This document shows positions 1-14,170 of a DNA stretch of 64,000 nt, piece by piece; the stretch's first letter is position 1; every line of letters begins with the position of its first letter. Origin of the DNA: Tundrisphaera lichenicola (lineage in GTDB: Bacteria > Planctomycetota > Planctomycetia > Isosphaerales > Isosphaeraceae); NCBI RefSeq assembly GCF_051175385.1, contig NZ_CP195106.1, positions 3,286,001 to 3,350,000 of the forward strand. Reading direction: 5' to 3'. The position numbers were made by a program, and so were the translations under genes. The notes under the pieces are model-generated. The model worked only from the letters and a program-made list of their open reading frames with translations. It was not told the origin of the DNA and searched no databases.

Positions 1-1
1 C

Positions 2-121
2 AGCGAGGATGTTAAGTGGATCTATCTCGGATGCCGATGCGTGACATGCGGCCTCACCGCCTGCTATGGCGATTGGAAGAATGAAGCCGACGGCTACCGG
101 GAGTTGCTCGACCGGGTGTGA
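2..121 (+). CDS. C-terminal end of an unidentified protein (partial)
   Basis: The last 39 codons of a gene that begins before the window, ending at TGA 119-121. The visible tail is cysteine-rich (LGCRCVTCGLTACYGDWK, two CxC/CxxC-like groups) and ends in an acidic ELLDRV. The closely spaced cysteines could bind a metal, but no family is recognised. It converges on amt, which ends at 257. Confidence 0.5.
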   Translation, partial: SEDVKWIYLGCRCVTCGLTACYGDWKNEADGYRELLDRV

Positions 122-256
122 TCAGCCCCGGCGATCCTCGTCGAGAAGGATTGCAAAAGCAGGCCGGCCGACGCCCCTGGAGCGGGAGCATCGGCCGGCT
201 TCGGTTCGTCGATCGGGGCGAGTGGTTCGCCCCTATTTCCGAGGATTCCGAGAGGA

Positions 257-1630
257 TCAGACGCCGCTGGAGACCAGGGCTCCGTGGGCGGGATCCTCGG
301 CACCCATGAGGAGGTCGGCCCCCAGGGCCGTCTCGCCGTGCTGGCTGAGGTCGAGGCCGACCTCTTCCTGCTCGGGGGTGACGCGGAGGGGGATGATCAG
401 GTCGGTGATCTTGAAGAGGATCAGCGAGCCGAAGAAGGCGAAAGCCGAGACGACCACCAGGGCGATCATGTGCGAGATGAACAGGGCGGTCTCGCCGTCG
501 GCCAGGCCATGATCGGCGAAGATCCCGGTGGCGATCATGCCCACCATCCCGCCGACGCCGTGGCAGGGGAAGACGTCGAGGGTGTCGTCGAGGGTCGACT
601 TGGTCCGGAGGTGAACCGCCAGGTTGCTGACCACGCTGGCCACCACGCCGATGATGATGCTCTCGCGAACGGTCACGAAGCCGGCCGCCGGGGTGATCGC
701 CACCAGCCCGACCACGGCTCCGATGCACGCGCCCAGGGCCGAGGGCTTGTTGCCGCGGAGCCAGTCGAAGAACATCCAGGAGAGCATAGCCGCGGCCGAG
801 GCGGTGTTGGTCGTGGCGAAGGCCAGGGTCGCCGTGCCGTTGGCGGCCAGGGCGGAACCGGCGTTGAAGCCGAACCAGCCGAACCAGAGCATCCCGGTGC
901 CCAGGAGCACGAACGGCACGTTGGCCGGCGAGTGGGCTTCCTTGTTGATGTGGCTCTTCCGGCGACCCAGGAGCATCGCCCCGGCCAGCGCCGCCCATCC
1001 GGCCGACATGTGGACCACGGTCCCGCCGGCGAAGTCGAGCACGCCCATCGTCCGGAGGAACCCGTTGGGGTGCCAGGTCCAGTGGGCCAGAGGCGAGTAG
1101 ATGAAGATGCTGAACAGCACGATGAACAGCAGGTACGACGAGAACCGGACCCGCTCGGCGAACGAGCCGGTGATCAGGGCCGGGGTGATGATGGCGAACT
1201 TGAGCTGGAATAGCGCGAAGAGCAACAGCGGGATCGTCGGGGCGAGATCCTTGTTGGTCAGATCTTTCACGCCGTCGAAGAACAGGAACGTCAGCGGATT
1301 GCCCACGACCCCCTTGCCGGCAATCGAGATGCTGTCGCCGAAGGCCAGGCTGAAGCCGACGGCCACCCAGACCAGGCTGATCACGCCCAGCGCCACGACG
1401 CTCTGGAGCATCGTCGAGACCACGTTCTTGAAGCCGACCATGCCCCCGTAGAAGAACGAGAGGCCCGGCGTCATCAGCAGGACCAAGGCCGAGGCCGTGA
1501 GCATCCAGGCGACGTCGCCCGAATTGATCGGGTCGCCACCCTCGGCCGCGGTCGGCCGGGCCGGGACGAACAGGGCCGCGAGGGCGAGCACCAACAAGAG
1601 CACGAACGGGATGGGAGCCACGCGTTTCAT
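257..1630 (-). CDS. amt: Ammonium transporter (Amt/MEP/Rh family)
   Basis: Inner-membrane ammonium channel feeding the glutamine synthetase and glutamate synthase encoded nearby. About 457 residues, usual for Amt. An N-terminal hydrophobic signal-like segment (residues about 5-25) is followed by about 11 membrane helices. Family landmarks are FFYGGMVGFKN, HMSAGWAALAGA with a pore histidine, FGWFGFNAGS, and CHGVGGMVGMIATGIFA with the second pore histidine. The ATG at 1630 is preferred over an in-frame GTG at 1642 because AGGTGA lies 10 nt upstream of it. No PII gene (glnB/glnK) is adjacent, unlike many amt loci. It diverges from the porin gene across about 720 bp. Confidence 0.95.
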   Translation of the reverse strand: MKRVAPIPFVLLLVLALAALFVPARPTAAEGGDPINSGDVAWMLTASALVLLMTPGLSFFYGGMVGFKNVVSTMLQSVVALGVISLVWVAVGFSLAFGDSISIAGKGVVGNPLTFLFFDGVKDLTNKDLAPTIPLLLFALFQLKFAIITPALITGSFAERVRFSSYLLFIVLFSIFIYSPLAHWTWHPNGFLRTMGVLDFAGGTVVHMSAGWAALAGAMLLGRRKSHINKEAHSPANVPFVLLGTGMLWFGWFGFNAGSALAANGTATLAFATTNTASAAAMLSWMFFDWLRGNKPSALGACIGAVVGLVAITPAAGFVTVRESIIIGVVASVVSNLAVHLRTKSTLDDTLDVFPCHGVGGMVGMIATGIFADHGLADGETALFISHMIALVVVSAFAFFGSLILFKITDLIIPLRVTPEQEEVGLDLSQHGETALGADLLMGAEDPAHGALVSSGV

Positions 1631-2353
1631 GACTTTGGTCACCTGGGTTCAGGCGGGCCGTGGGGCGGCCGGCGGGATGGGGAAGGGTCGACCACGCTGG
1701 TGGCCCGGGCGTCCCGATCCTGGGAGAGAAGATCGAGAGAGGGCACCGAGGACGAATCCTCAACACCGACGTCCGGGGCGGAGGGAAAAATCAAAGACCG
1801 ACGATCCAAAGACTGGGGGAACTCGACGGAAGGCGGACCGGGCAATCCTCGGGAGGTTGAGAAGCCTTCGAGGCTCGATCATCCAGAAGCCCAAATCCTG
1901 CGCGACGACCGGCGAGGCGTCGATCGTCGGAGGATCACCGGGGGCGGACGCTCGTCCCGCCTGTTTCACAGTCTGGATTTCGCAATAATATGACGTGAAT
2001 TTCCCGGAATGCAAGACCCCACATCCCAGTAAGTCGAGACCAACAGGCAATTTCCCGCAATTCGTTGGACAAGGATTCGCGTTCGACCCGATGCCCGACG
2101 GGACAATCACCAGCCTCGAAACAGTCCACGCAACCCGCCCAACCCCCACTGCGATCAGATCCAGAAGTCCCAGCACAATCCCAATTTGACACAAATCCCT
2201 TGAGGACGAGCGCATCCCTGACGATAAGTGGGTACGGAAAGTTGGGATTGCCCGGGAGGATGCGTTCATATCGGACGTCCGGGCGATGATCGAGGAGTGG
2301 CAGGACAGCCTTCCCCCCTTATCAAATCAGGAAGACTTGAGGAGTCGTTCAGG
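1631..2353. other. Intergenic region between divergent amt and porin genes
   Basis: About 720 bp with no convincing gene; the open frames here lack family resemblance and ribosome sites. Both flanking promoters should lie here. The stretch from about 1970 to 2260 is more A/T-rich than its flanks. A TTGACA at 2188 has no good -10 partner at the right distance, and no sigma-54 type site (GG-N10-GC in context) was found. Confidence 0.4.
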
Positions 2354-3871
2354 ATGAACGTCAATCATAATAAATCGACCTTCGCGCTCATTGCCGCGTT
2401 GGTCCTTGGTCTTTGCGGGCTCGCCGAAGCCCAGATGGATCGTTCGGGAGCGGCCCCCCGAGCCTATGCCCCGTATGACGGCCAGGCCGTCATTCGGACC
2501 CAGGCCCCGGCCGACGATGCACCCATCCCGCCGGTCCCGCCGACGAACCCCGGCGGCGAGGCCGCGATGGAGTCGACCAACACCGACCTCAGCCTGCCCG
2601 CTTCCGAGCGAGAAGGCCTGGGCGGCGAGCCGACCGACACTGCCCTCGCCGCCGAGACGCCCGCCGAGGAGGAGGAGACCGACGAGACCAAGCTCCTCAT
2701 GAAGTTGCTGCACATGGATCCCGAGTCCAAGATCCAGGTCTACGGTTGGCTCCAGAACAGCTTCACCGGCAACACCAACGGCCGCCCCGCCAATGGATTC
2801 AATTTCGGCGTCAACCCGAACAATCGGGCCAATCAGTGGATGGGCAACCAGTATTATCTGATCTTCGAAAAGCCGCTGGAACAGAACGACGAGATCAACT
2901 TCGGCTTCCGAATTGATAGTCTCTTCGGCAACGACGCCCAGTTCAACCACGCCAAGGGGATCTTCGACCGGGCCTTCACCGCCAATCGGTTCTCGCAATA
3001 CGACCCCGCCCAGTACTATGCCGAAGTCCACCTCCCCTGGTTCACCGAGGGTGGCCTCGACATCAAGGGCGGCCGATTCTACACCCTGGCCGGCTACGAG
3101 GTGGTCCCCGCGACCGGCAGGCCGCTGCTCTCGGTCCCCTATATGTTCAACTACGGCCAGCCGTTCACCCACTCCGGCATGGTCTCCACCCTGCACCTCA
3201 CCAAGAACATCAACATCTATAACGGTGCCATCAACGGCTGGGACCGCCAGTTCGACCAGCGGTACACCTGGGGATACATCGGCGGGTTCAGCGCCACCAG
3301 CGAGAGCGGCAAGACCTCGCTCTCCACGATCTTCATCTCCGGCCCCAACCAGTTCCCGACCTTCCTGCCGGCCAGCCAGAACCCGATCTACCCGACCGGC
3401 TCGATCCCCCCGCCCCCTCAGTTCGCCGGCAAGGCCAACCCCGGATACCACAGCAATGGCCGCTACCTCTTCACCACGGTGCTGACCCATAAGTGGAGTG
3501 ACAAGCTGACCCAGGTGCTCGAGACCGACCAGGGCTGGGAGACCAACGTGCCCTTCGCCCTGGGCAACACCGGTGGATTCAACCGGCAAAACGCCCAGTG
3601 GTATAGCTTCGGCAACTGGTTCCTCTACCAGTTCAACGAGAAACTGACCGGCGTCTGGCGGTCGGAAATCTTCCGCGACAACAACGGCGTCCGGACCGGG
3701 ACCGCGGCCAACTACTCCGAATTCACCCTGGGTGCCATCTACAAGCCCAAGCCCTACCTCTGGATCCGCCCCGAGGCTCGTTACGACTTCACCGACGGGG
3801 CGAAGGTCTACAACGACAACACGCGGAGCAGCCAGTTCACCCTCGGCTTCGACGTCATCCTGCTCTTCTGA
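2354..3871 (+). CDS. Outer-membrane beta-barrel porin (BBP2/OmpL-like)
   Basis: A 505-residue secreted protein, probably an outer-membrane channel. The ATG at 2354 starts a signal peptide (MNVNHNKSTFALIAALVLG, cleavage near AEA-Q). A low-complexity Pro/Ala/Glu linker runs to about residue 115, followed by a barrel-like region rich in alternating Tyr, Phe and Trp. Motifs such as VYGWLQNSFTGNTNG, EKPLEQ, FNYGQPFTHSG and the final aromatic FDVILLF are typical of planctomycete putative beta-barrel porin-2 proteins. An in-frame extension to 2228 lacks signal character. The position between amt and glnN suggests, but does not prove, a role in nitrogen-compound entry. Confidence 0.8.
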   Translation: MNVNHNKSTFALIAALVLGLCGLAEAQMDRSGAAPRAYAPYDGQAVIRTQAPADDAPIPPVPPTNPGGEAAMESTNTDLSLPASEREGLGGEPTDTALAAETPAEEEETDETKLLMKLLHMDPESKIQVYGWLQNSFTGNTNGRPANGFNFGVNPNNRANQWMGNQYYLIFEKPLEQNDEINFGFRIDSLFGNDAQFNHAKGIFDRAFTANRFSQYDPAQYYAEVHLPWFTEGGLDIKGGRFYTLAGYEVVPATGRPLLSVPYMFNYGQPFTHSGMVSTLHLTKNINIYNGAINGWDRQFDQRYTWGYIGGFSATSESGKTSLSTIFISGPNQFPTFLPASQNPIYPTGSIPPPPQFAGKANPGYHSNGRYLFTTVLTHKWSDKLTQVLETDQGWETNVPFALGNTGGFNRQNAQWYSFGNWFLYQFNEKLTGVWRSEIFRDNNGVRTGTAANYSEFTLGAIYKPKPYLWIRPEARYDFTDGAKVYNDNTRSSQFTLGFDVILLF

Positions 3872-3909
3872 ACGAGCGACCCGCCATTCCTCTCCCAACT
3901 CTCCCGGGA

Positions 3910-3943
3910 CGCCCGGCCCTCCTCCTTCGAGGACGGCCGGGCG
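3910..3943 (+). terminator. Hairpin terminator after porin gene
   Basis: CGCCCGGCC (3910-3918) pairs with GGCCGGGCG (3935-3943), with a further inner TCCT/AGGA stem. There is no strong T-run, so it may be a weak or assisted terminator. Confidence 0.5.
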
Positions 3944-4012
3944 ATCTCGTTGGCCCGATCCCTTCGAGCCCGGCTTGCCCGTCGGGCCCTAGCGGTCGGT
4001 CGTCGGGACCGA

Positions 4013-4018
4013 TATAAT
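4013..4018 (+). promoter_or_regulatory. Candidate -10 element for glnN
   Basis: A perfect TATAAT about 255 nt before the glnN start. The hexamer 17 bp upstream is poor, so only the -10 is supported. Confidence 0.3.
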
Positions 4019-4273
4019 GCGACCCCGAGCCAGAATGGGTCGGCAAGCCCGCCCGGGGACCGGATCGATCGAAGGACGAAGCTCCACGATCCCGGCCCGA
4101 TCGGTCTCCTCGAGATCGCCGCAAGACGCCCTGGTGCGACTCGTCGAACCTGCCGCCCTTCCCCTCTCCACCATCGCCCGACCGTCGAAGGCCAGGGTCC
4201 CCGCTCGGTCGATCCCGATCCGCGTCGACGCGACGACATGCGTCCCACAACTCTCACCGGAGCCGAACACGTC

Positions 4274-6454
<2,181 letters not shown>

Positions 6455-6485
6455 CATCGAGGACGAGAATAGAGAGAAGTAAGAG

Positions 6486-6513
6486 TCCGCCGCCATCACC
6501 AGGTGGCGGCGGA
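6486..6513 (+). terminator. Hairpin terminator after glnN
   Basis: TCCGCCGCCA (6486-6495) and TGGCGGCGGA (6504-6513) form a perfect 10-bp stem with an 8-nt loop, 32 nt after the glnN stop. Only short T-runs follow. Confidence 0.6.
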
Positions 6514-6523
6514 TTAAGAGACT

Positions 6524-7933
6524 TTGAAAGATTTGATCCTTTGGCGTATACTCACTTCCATGCCATCAATGATAGAAACACTCAAGCGTCGCGGGATACT
6601 CACTCGCAAAGGCATATCCAAATCCGCCATAAACAAATTGACTGAGACAAAATATGTGAATTTGATGGAAAACCTAATAGAAGATACGAGGCCTCTGAGC
6701 TTTGCGCCAATTCCGGGCACGCAAACTCATGCTGCATCGCTCACATTGGGTGGCAGCAGAGACGGCTGCTCTAATCTCAGCTGCCGCATGCAAAGAATCG
6801 ATGAACTTGCTCGCTTTGCAGTCATGCTTAGCGATTCCTTGTACATCAACAATTTTATTACCGATTACTCTCACCGATTAGAACGTTTTTCAGAAAACGA
6901 AATCAAAGAGTCTTTATTCGACGATATCGAGATAATTCTTAAATTAGAACCACTCCTGCGGGCTGGCCTAATTCAATTTGCGAGTCCTCCAGAACACGCC
7001 TGTCCCAACTGCTGGTCTAACGACTTGATTAGTCGCGAGATGGCCTACAAACTCGACCAAGAAGAGGTTTCGCTCGCAAACAAATATTATGAGTATTCTT
7101 CCATTTCAGCCGAGTATTTAGCAGACGAATTCTTCGCCTATCTTGTCAATTGCCCGGAACCCTACCTAGAGCATGGATTCATCGCATACACTCGAGATTC
7201 TATCCCGGAACCTCTTGCTTCAATGCCAAGGCTCAAAAAAAGGCTCGAGCAGGGAGAGAAACTGATTCTGTCTAAGAACATACGGAACAAAATTGGACTA
7301 CACAACAAGATGGCCGCATCAGCTATCAAAAATATTACGTTCGAAATGACGCTCGCGCAACTGTTCGATTCATCATTTGTTACCAGCAACGACTTACACG
7401 TTAATATCCTTAACAAAATACACAACGAACCGAGCACGATTAGCAGAAATGCGATTGCACAGCAACATCTGACCTCAATTTTACCTATGCTTGAAAACTC
7501 ACATATCGAGAGTATCATCAAAATTCGTGCCCGCGAGCCCGACGCCTTCATTCAGTATCGCGCAGCACTATACAAAACAATCGACGAATACCGGAAATCC
7601 GACACAGGATTCAACAAGAGTAAGGCAAAGCAACTGTTCTCGGACGTGTTAGAACCCAGGCTAGTATCCCTCGACCAAAAACTCAAACAAGCCCAATCGG
7701 ACCTGCTTACCAACACATTCAGAAGCACTGTAGGAATAATCGGAGCGATTTCGTTTGGGATTTACAGTGGCATGATACCGAGCGACTTAATGGAAGCAGC
7801 GAAGTCTTTAGGCTATGGGAAACTAGCGATCGATTACCTACAGAAATTAATGGCTATGCAAGACGCTAGAAACGGCATTAAATCAGATGACTTGTATTTT
7901 CTTTGGAAAGTTCGAAAGCTAGGACATCAATGA
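6524..7933 (+). CDS. Unknown A/T-rich protein, probably horizontally acquired
   Basis: About 469 residues from a TTG at 6524, or 457 from the ATG at 6560; neither has a strong ribosome site. I do not recognise the family. The protein is mostly helical and soluble by eye. It has a cysteine pair in ACPNCW near residue 165, a likely CxxC, and an earlier CSNLSC. The C-terminal third has a helical KQAQSDLL segment followed by a Gly/Ile-rich hydrophobic stretch (GIIGAISFGIYSGMI), possibly one membrane-associated helix. Base composition and codon use (many AAT, ATA, TTA codons) differ sharply from both neighbours, indicating transfer. It has no mobility gene beside it. A defence or accessory role is possible but is only inference. 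Confidence 0.75.
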   Translation: MKDLILWRILTSMPSMIETLKRRGILTRKGISKSAINKLTETKYVNLMENLIEDTRPLSFAPIPGTQTHAASLTLGGSRDGCSNLSCRMQRIDELARFAVMLSDSLYINNFITDYSHRLERFSENEIKESLFDDIEIILKLEPLLRAGLIQFASPPEHACPNCWSNDLISREMAYKLDQEEVSLANKYYEYSSISAEYLADEFFAYLVNCPEPYLEHGFIAYTRDSIPEPLASMPRLKKRLEQGEKLILSKNIRNKIGLHNKMAASAIKNITFEMTLAQLFDSSFVTSNDLHVNILNKIHNEPSTISRNAIAQQHLTSILPMLENSHIESIIKIRAREPDAFIQYRAALYKTIDEYRKSDTGFNKSKAKQLFSDVLEPRLVSLDQKLKQAQSDLLTNTFRSTVGIIGAISFGIYSGMIPSDLMEAAKSLGYGKLAIDYLQKLMAMQDARNGIKSDDLYFLWKVRKLGHQ

Positions 7934-7994
7934 TTGAGACAGATTGACTTCGCTCAACGAAGTTCGACGTCAATTCGGCTCAATCAAGTAGAAA

Positions 7995-9465
<1,471 letters not shown>

Positions 9466-9473
<8 letters not shown>

Positions 9474-12400
9474 CGCTCACCTCCAACTGCTGCATCGCTT
9501 CTCGCTCCCGGGCCGCCTGGCGTTGCTGATCCAGGACTCGCCGATAGTCGACCGGCATGACCTTGACGAATTTGGGGACTGCCCAGTCCCAGTCGCCGAG
9601 CAACCGGGCGGCGACGGTGCTCTTGGTGTAGCCGGCGTGCTGGATCAGGAGATCGCGGACGGTCTCGATGTCCTCGGGCTCCTCCAGCTTCTCCAGGGCG
9701 ACCATCCCCAGATTGCAACGCGCGGGGAACTCGTCGAACTCGTCGAAGATGAAGGCCGAGCCCCCGCTCATCCCGGCGGCGAAGTTCCGGCCGGTCGGCC
9801 CGATGACCACGGCGACGCCCCCGGTCATGTACTCGCAACCGTGGTCGCCGGTCCCCTCGACGACGGCCAGGGCCCCGCTATTCCGGACGCAGAACCGCTC
9901 TCCGGCCCGCCCTCGGAAGAAGGCCCGACCGCTGGTCGCCCCATAGAGGGCGACGTTGCCGATCACCACGTTGTCCTCGGCGACGAACTTCGCCAGGCGT
10001 GACGGGAAGACGACGATCTTGCCGCCGGAGAGGCCCTTGCCGACGTAGTCGTTGGCGTCCCCTTCGAGCATCAGGGTCATCCCCCGGGGGACGAAGGCCC
10101 CGAAGCTCTGCCCGGCCGAGCCGTGGAAGCGGAGCTTGATCGTGTCGTCGGGCAGTCCGGCGGCCCCGTATCGGCGGGTCAGCTCGGAGCCGAGGATGGT
10201 CCCGACAGTCCGGTTGACGTTCCGGATCGGCATCTCGATCTCGACCGCTTCGCCGCGTTCCAGGGCGGGGGCGGCCAGGGGGAGCAATTCCTGATCGAGC
10301 GCCTTGGCCAGCCCATGATCCTGCTCGATCGACTTCCGGACCGACGAGCCGGCGGGCGTCTCGGGCCGGTAGAAGATCTTGCTGAAGTCGAGCCCCCGGG
10401 CCTTGTAGTGGTCGATGGCCCGCTTCATGTCGAGCAGGTCGCTCCGGCCGATCATCTCGTCGATCGTCCGGAATCCCAGCTGGGCCATCAGCTCGCGGAC
10501 CTCCTCGGCGACGAACCGGAAGAAGTTGACGACGTGCTCGACCTTCCCCTCGAACTTCTCGCGGAGCTTGGGGTTCTGGGTGGCGATCCCGACCGGGCAG
10601 GTGTCGAGGTGGCAGACCCGCATCATGATGCAGCCCATCACCACCAGCGGCGCGGTCGCGAATCCGTACTCCTCGGCCCCCAAGAGCGCGGCGATCACGA
10701 CATCGCGGCCGGTCTTCAACTGGCCATCGGTCTGGACGATCACCCGGTCGCGGAGCCGGTTCAGGACGAGCGTCTGCTGGGTCTCGGCCAGGCCAAGCTC
10801 CCAGGGGATCCCGGCGTGCTTGAGCGAGGTCAGGGGGCTGGCCCCGGTCCCGCCGTCGTGGCCGGAGATCATGATCACGTCGGAGTGGGCCTTCGCGACG
10901 CCCGCCGCGACCGTTCCGACGCCGACCTCGGCCACCAGCTTGACGCTGATCCGGGCCCGAGGGTTGGCGTTCTTGAGGTCGTGGATCAGCTGGGCGAGGT
11001 CCTCGATCGAGTAGATGTCGTGGTGCGGGGGCGGGCTGATCAGCGAGACCCCCGGGGTCGAGAAGCGGACCTTGGCGATCCAGGGCCAGACCTTCTGGCC
11101 GGGGAGCTGGCCCCCTTCGCCGGGCTTGGCCCCCTGCGCCACCTTGATCTGGATCTCATCGGCGCTGACGAGGTACTCGCTGGTCACGCCGAATCGGCCC
11201 GAGGCCACCTGCTTGACCTTGCTCCGGCGATCGTCGCCGTTGGGATCCTTGATGTTCCGGGCGGGGTCCTCGCCCCCCTCGCCGGTGTTGCTCCGGCCGC
11301 CGATCCGGTTCATGGCGATGGCCAGGGTCTCGTGGGCCTCGCCGCTGATCGAGCCGTAAGACATGGCGCCGGTCGCGAACCGGGTGAAGATCGACTCGAC
11401 CGGCTCGACCTCCTCGATCGGGATCGGCTGTCGCCCCTTGGTCTTGAACTCGAAGAGGCCTCGGAGCGTGCAGAGCCGCTCATTCTGCTCGTCGACCATC
11501 TTCGAATACTGCCGGAAGATCTCGGCCTTGCCGGATCGGGTGGCGTGCTGGAGCCGGAAGACGGTCTCGGGGTTGAAGAGGTGGAATTCCCCCTCGCGAC
11601 GCCACTGGTACTGGCCGCCCCAGTCGAGCATCGCCGGCCCGACCTCGCGGTCGGCGTAGGCCTTCCGGTGGTGGTAGAGGGTCTCGCGGGCGATCTCCTC
11701 CAGCCCGACCCCGCCGATTCGCGAGGCGGTCTTCTCGAAGTAGCGGTCGATGAACTCGGAATTCAGGCCGATCGCCTCGAAGATCTGGGCGCCTCGGTAA
11801 CTCTGGATCGTGCTGATGCCCATCTTGGACATCACCTTGACCACGCCCTTCTTGATCGCCTTCCGATACCGCTTGACGGCCTCGGCGTGGTCGACCTCGG
11901 GCCGGATCATCCCCTGCGAGATCATGTCGTCGAGGGTCTCGAACGCCACATACGGGTTGATCGTCCCGGCCCCATAGCCCAGCAGGAGGGCGAAGTGGTG
12001 GACCTCCCGGGCGTCGCCGCACTCGATGATCAGGCCGGCTCGGGTCCGCATCCCCATCCGGACCAGGTGGTGGTGGAGCCCGGCGCAGGCCAGGAGCGAG
12101 GGGATCGGGGCGTAATCGGCGTCGACCCCGCGGTCGGAGAGGATCAGGAGATTCGCGCCGCCCTTGATCGCGGCGACGGCCTCCTCGAACATCCGGTCCA
12201 GCGACCGCTCCATCCCCGCGGCCCCTTCGGCGGCGGGGAAGGTCATCCGGAGCGTGGCCGACTTGAACCCCCGCCAGCCGTTGAGCTGCTCCAGACGGGC
12301 CATCTCGTCGTTGTCGAGGATCGGGATCTCCAGCGCGATCTGCCGACAGCTCTCGGGCTTCGGCTCCAGCATGTTGCCCTCGCCGCCGGCCCCGGTCAGG

Positions 12401-14055
12401 ACCGAGGTCACCAGCTCCTCGCGGATCGAGTCGAGCGGCGGGTTGGTCACCTGGGCGAAGAGCTGCTGGAAGTAGTTGAAGAGCGGCTGGGCCCGGTCCG
12501 AGAGCACGGCCAGCGGGGTATCGGTCCCCATCGAGCCGATCGCCTCCTCTCCGGCGTTACCCATCGGCATGAGGATGTACTTGAGGTCTTCGAGCGTGTA
12601 GCCGAAGGCCTGCTGGCGATGCAGGAGGGTCTCATGGTCGGGGCCCGGGACGTGCGGGGCCTCGGGGATCTCGGCCAGCGGGACCATGTACTCCTGGAGC
12701 CACTTCCCGTAGGGCTGGGCCGAGGCAATCGAGTGCTTCAGCTCCTCGTCGTCGATGATCCGGCCCTCCTGGAGGTCGACCAGGAACATCTTGCCGGGCT
12801 CGAGCCGCCCCTTCAGGACGACGTCCCCGGGCGGGACGTCGAGCACGCCAGCTTCCGAGCCCATGATGACGAGGTCATCCTTGGTCACCCAGTATCGGCT
12901 CGGGCGGAGGCCGTTCCGGTCGAGGACCGCGCCGATCACCTTGCCGTCGGTGAAGCCGATCGACGCGGGGCCGTCCCACGCTTCCATCAGGCAGGTGTGA
13001 TACCGATAGAAGTCGCGCTTGACCTGCGACATCGTCTCGTGGTTTTCCCAGGCCTCGGGCACGAGCATCATCATGGCGTGGGGCAGCGAGTACCCCGAGC
13101 GGACCAAGAGCTCGACCGCGTTGTCCAGGCAGGCGGTGTCGCTCAGACCCTCTCGGATGATCGGCAGAAGCTTCTCGACGTCGCCCGGCTCGTAGAGCGA
13201 GGAGGCGAAGAGCGCCTCGCGGGCCCTCATCCAGTTGATGTTACCCCGGAGGGTGTTGATCTCGCCGTTGTGGGAGATCATCCGGTAGGGGTGGGCCAGC
13301 TCCCAGCTCGGGAAGGTGTTGGTGCTGAACCGCGAGTGGAACAGGCAGAGGGCGCTCTCGAGCCGCTCGTCGCCGAGGTCGGCCGCGAAGTACGCGCCCA
13401 CCTGCGTCGGGGTGAGCATCCCCTTGTAGATCACGGTCCGGCACGAGAGCGAGCAGAAGTAGAAGAACTTGTGGTCGTCGAGCCCGGAGGTCTCGATCTC
13501 CTTCTCGAATCGCTTGCGGATCACGAAGAGCTTGCGTTCGAACCGATCCTCGTCGACGACCCCGGGCCCTCGGCCCACGAAGCCGTGGAAGATGGCCGGC
13601 TCGACCGACCGCGCCCCCAGGCCCAGCGAGGAATTGTCGGTGACCAGCCGCCGCCAGCCGAGGAAAACCTGGCCTTCCTCCTCGACGATCTTTTCGAAGA
13701 GCGCCATGCCGAAAGCTTGCTGCTCGGGGTCGGGCGAGGTGAAGAACGCCCCGACGCCGTACTCTCCCGGGCCGGGCTCGGCTACCCCGAGGGCCTGGCA
13801 ACGCTCGGACAGGAAGACCTCGCGGAGGAACCGGTCGGGGATCTGGATCAGCATCCCGGCGCCGTCGCCCGTGTTATCCTCCCATCCGCAGGCCCCCCGG
13901 TGGTCCAGGTTTTCGAGGGCTTTCAGACCGTCGCGGACCAGCTTGTGCGATTTCCGACCCTTCACGTCGACGACGAAGCCGAGGCCGCAAGCGTCGTGCT
14001 CGTGACGGGGGTCGTAAAGGCCCTGAGGCGACGGAAGTCCTGATCCTGAACTCAT
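9466..14055 (-). CDS. gltB: Glutamate synthase, large (alpha) subunit
   Basis: Makes glutamate from glutamine and 2-oxoglutarate. About 1529 residues. The ATG at 14055 (GTGAG upstream) gives a 22-residue propeptide ending HDA before Cys23 of CGLGF, the N-terminal nucleophile exposed by processing. In order come the class II amidotransferase domain (residues 23 to about 430), the central domain, the FMN-binding synthase domain (SGHDGGTGASPLTSLKHAG) and the 3Fe-4S site CIMMRVCHLDTCPVG. A C-terminal GXGXG beta-helix ends it. An in-frame extension to 14226 is Arg/Pro-rich and rejected. It is transcribed after lysR (115 bp gap) and overlaps gltD. Confidence 0.97.
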
Positions 14056-14170
14056 TGGTAGCTCACTTTCCACGACCATTGCCGTGGGCTTCGTTTGCGG
14101 CGGGCCCTCGGGACGTCCGGAGGCCCGTTCGGGCCGCCTCGACTGTGGGACGCGACCCTGGGGATTAAGG

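Larger units (their letters stand above)
3872..4273. other. Intergenic region between porin and glnN
   Basis: About 400 bp. It holds the porin terminator hairpin (3910-3943) and a -10-like TATAAT at 4013, leaving a glnN leader of roughly 250 nt. The glnN frame stays open upstream to 3950, but that stretch is Arg/Pro-rich and unlike any glutamine synthetase N-terminus. Confidence 0.4.

Noticed and set aside
1631..2353. Sigma-54 (NtrC-type) promoter expected for amt or the porin
   Set aside because: No TGGCAC-N5-TTGCA-like site with GG and GC at the right spacing was found; the nearest TGGCAG at about 2297 lacks the GC.
3950..4273. N-terminal extension of glnN (108 codons)
   Set aside because: It is Arg/Pro-rich, has no GSIII similarity and runs through the candidate promoter.
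10123..14043. Very long open frame (about 1300 codons) on the plus strand
   Set aside because: It is the antisense shadow of gltB, full of Leu/Asp/Gly/Val typical of reverse-strand GC-rich coding DNA; gltB has clear motifs.
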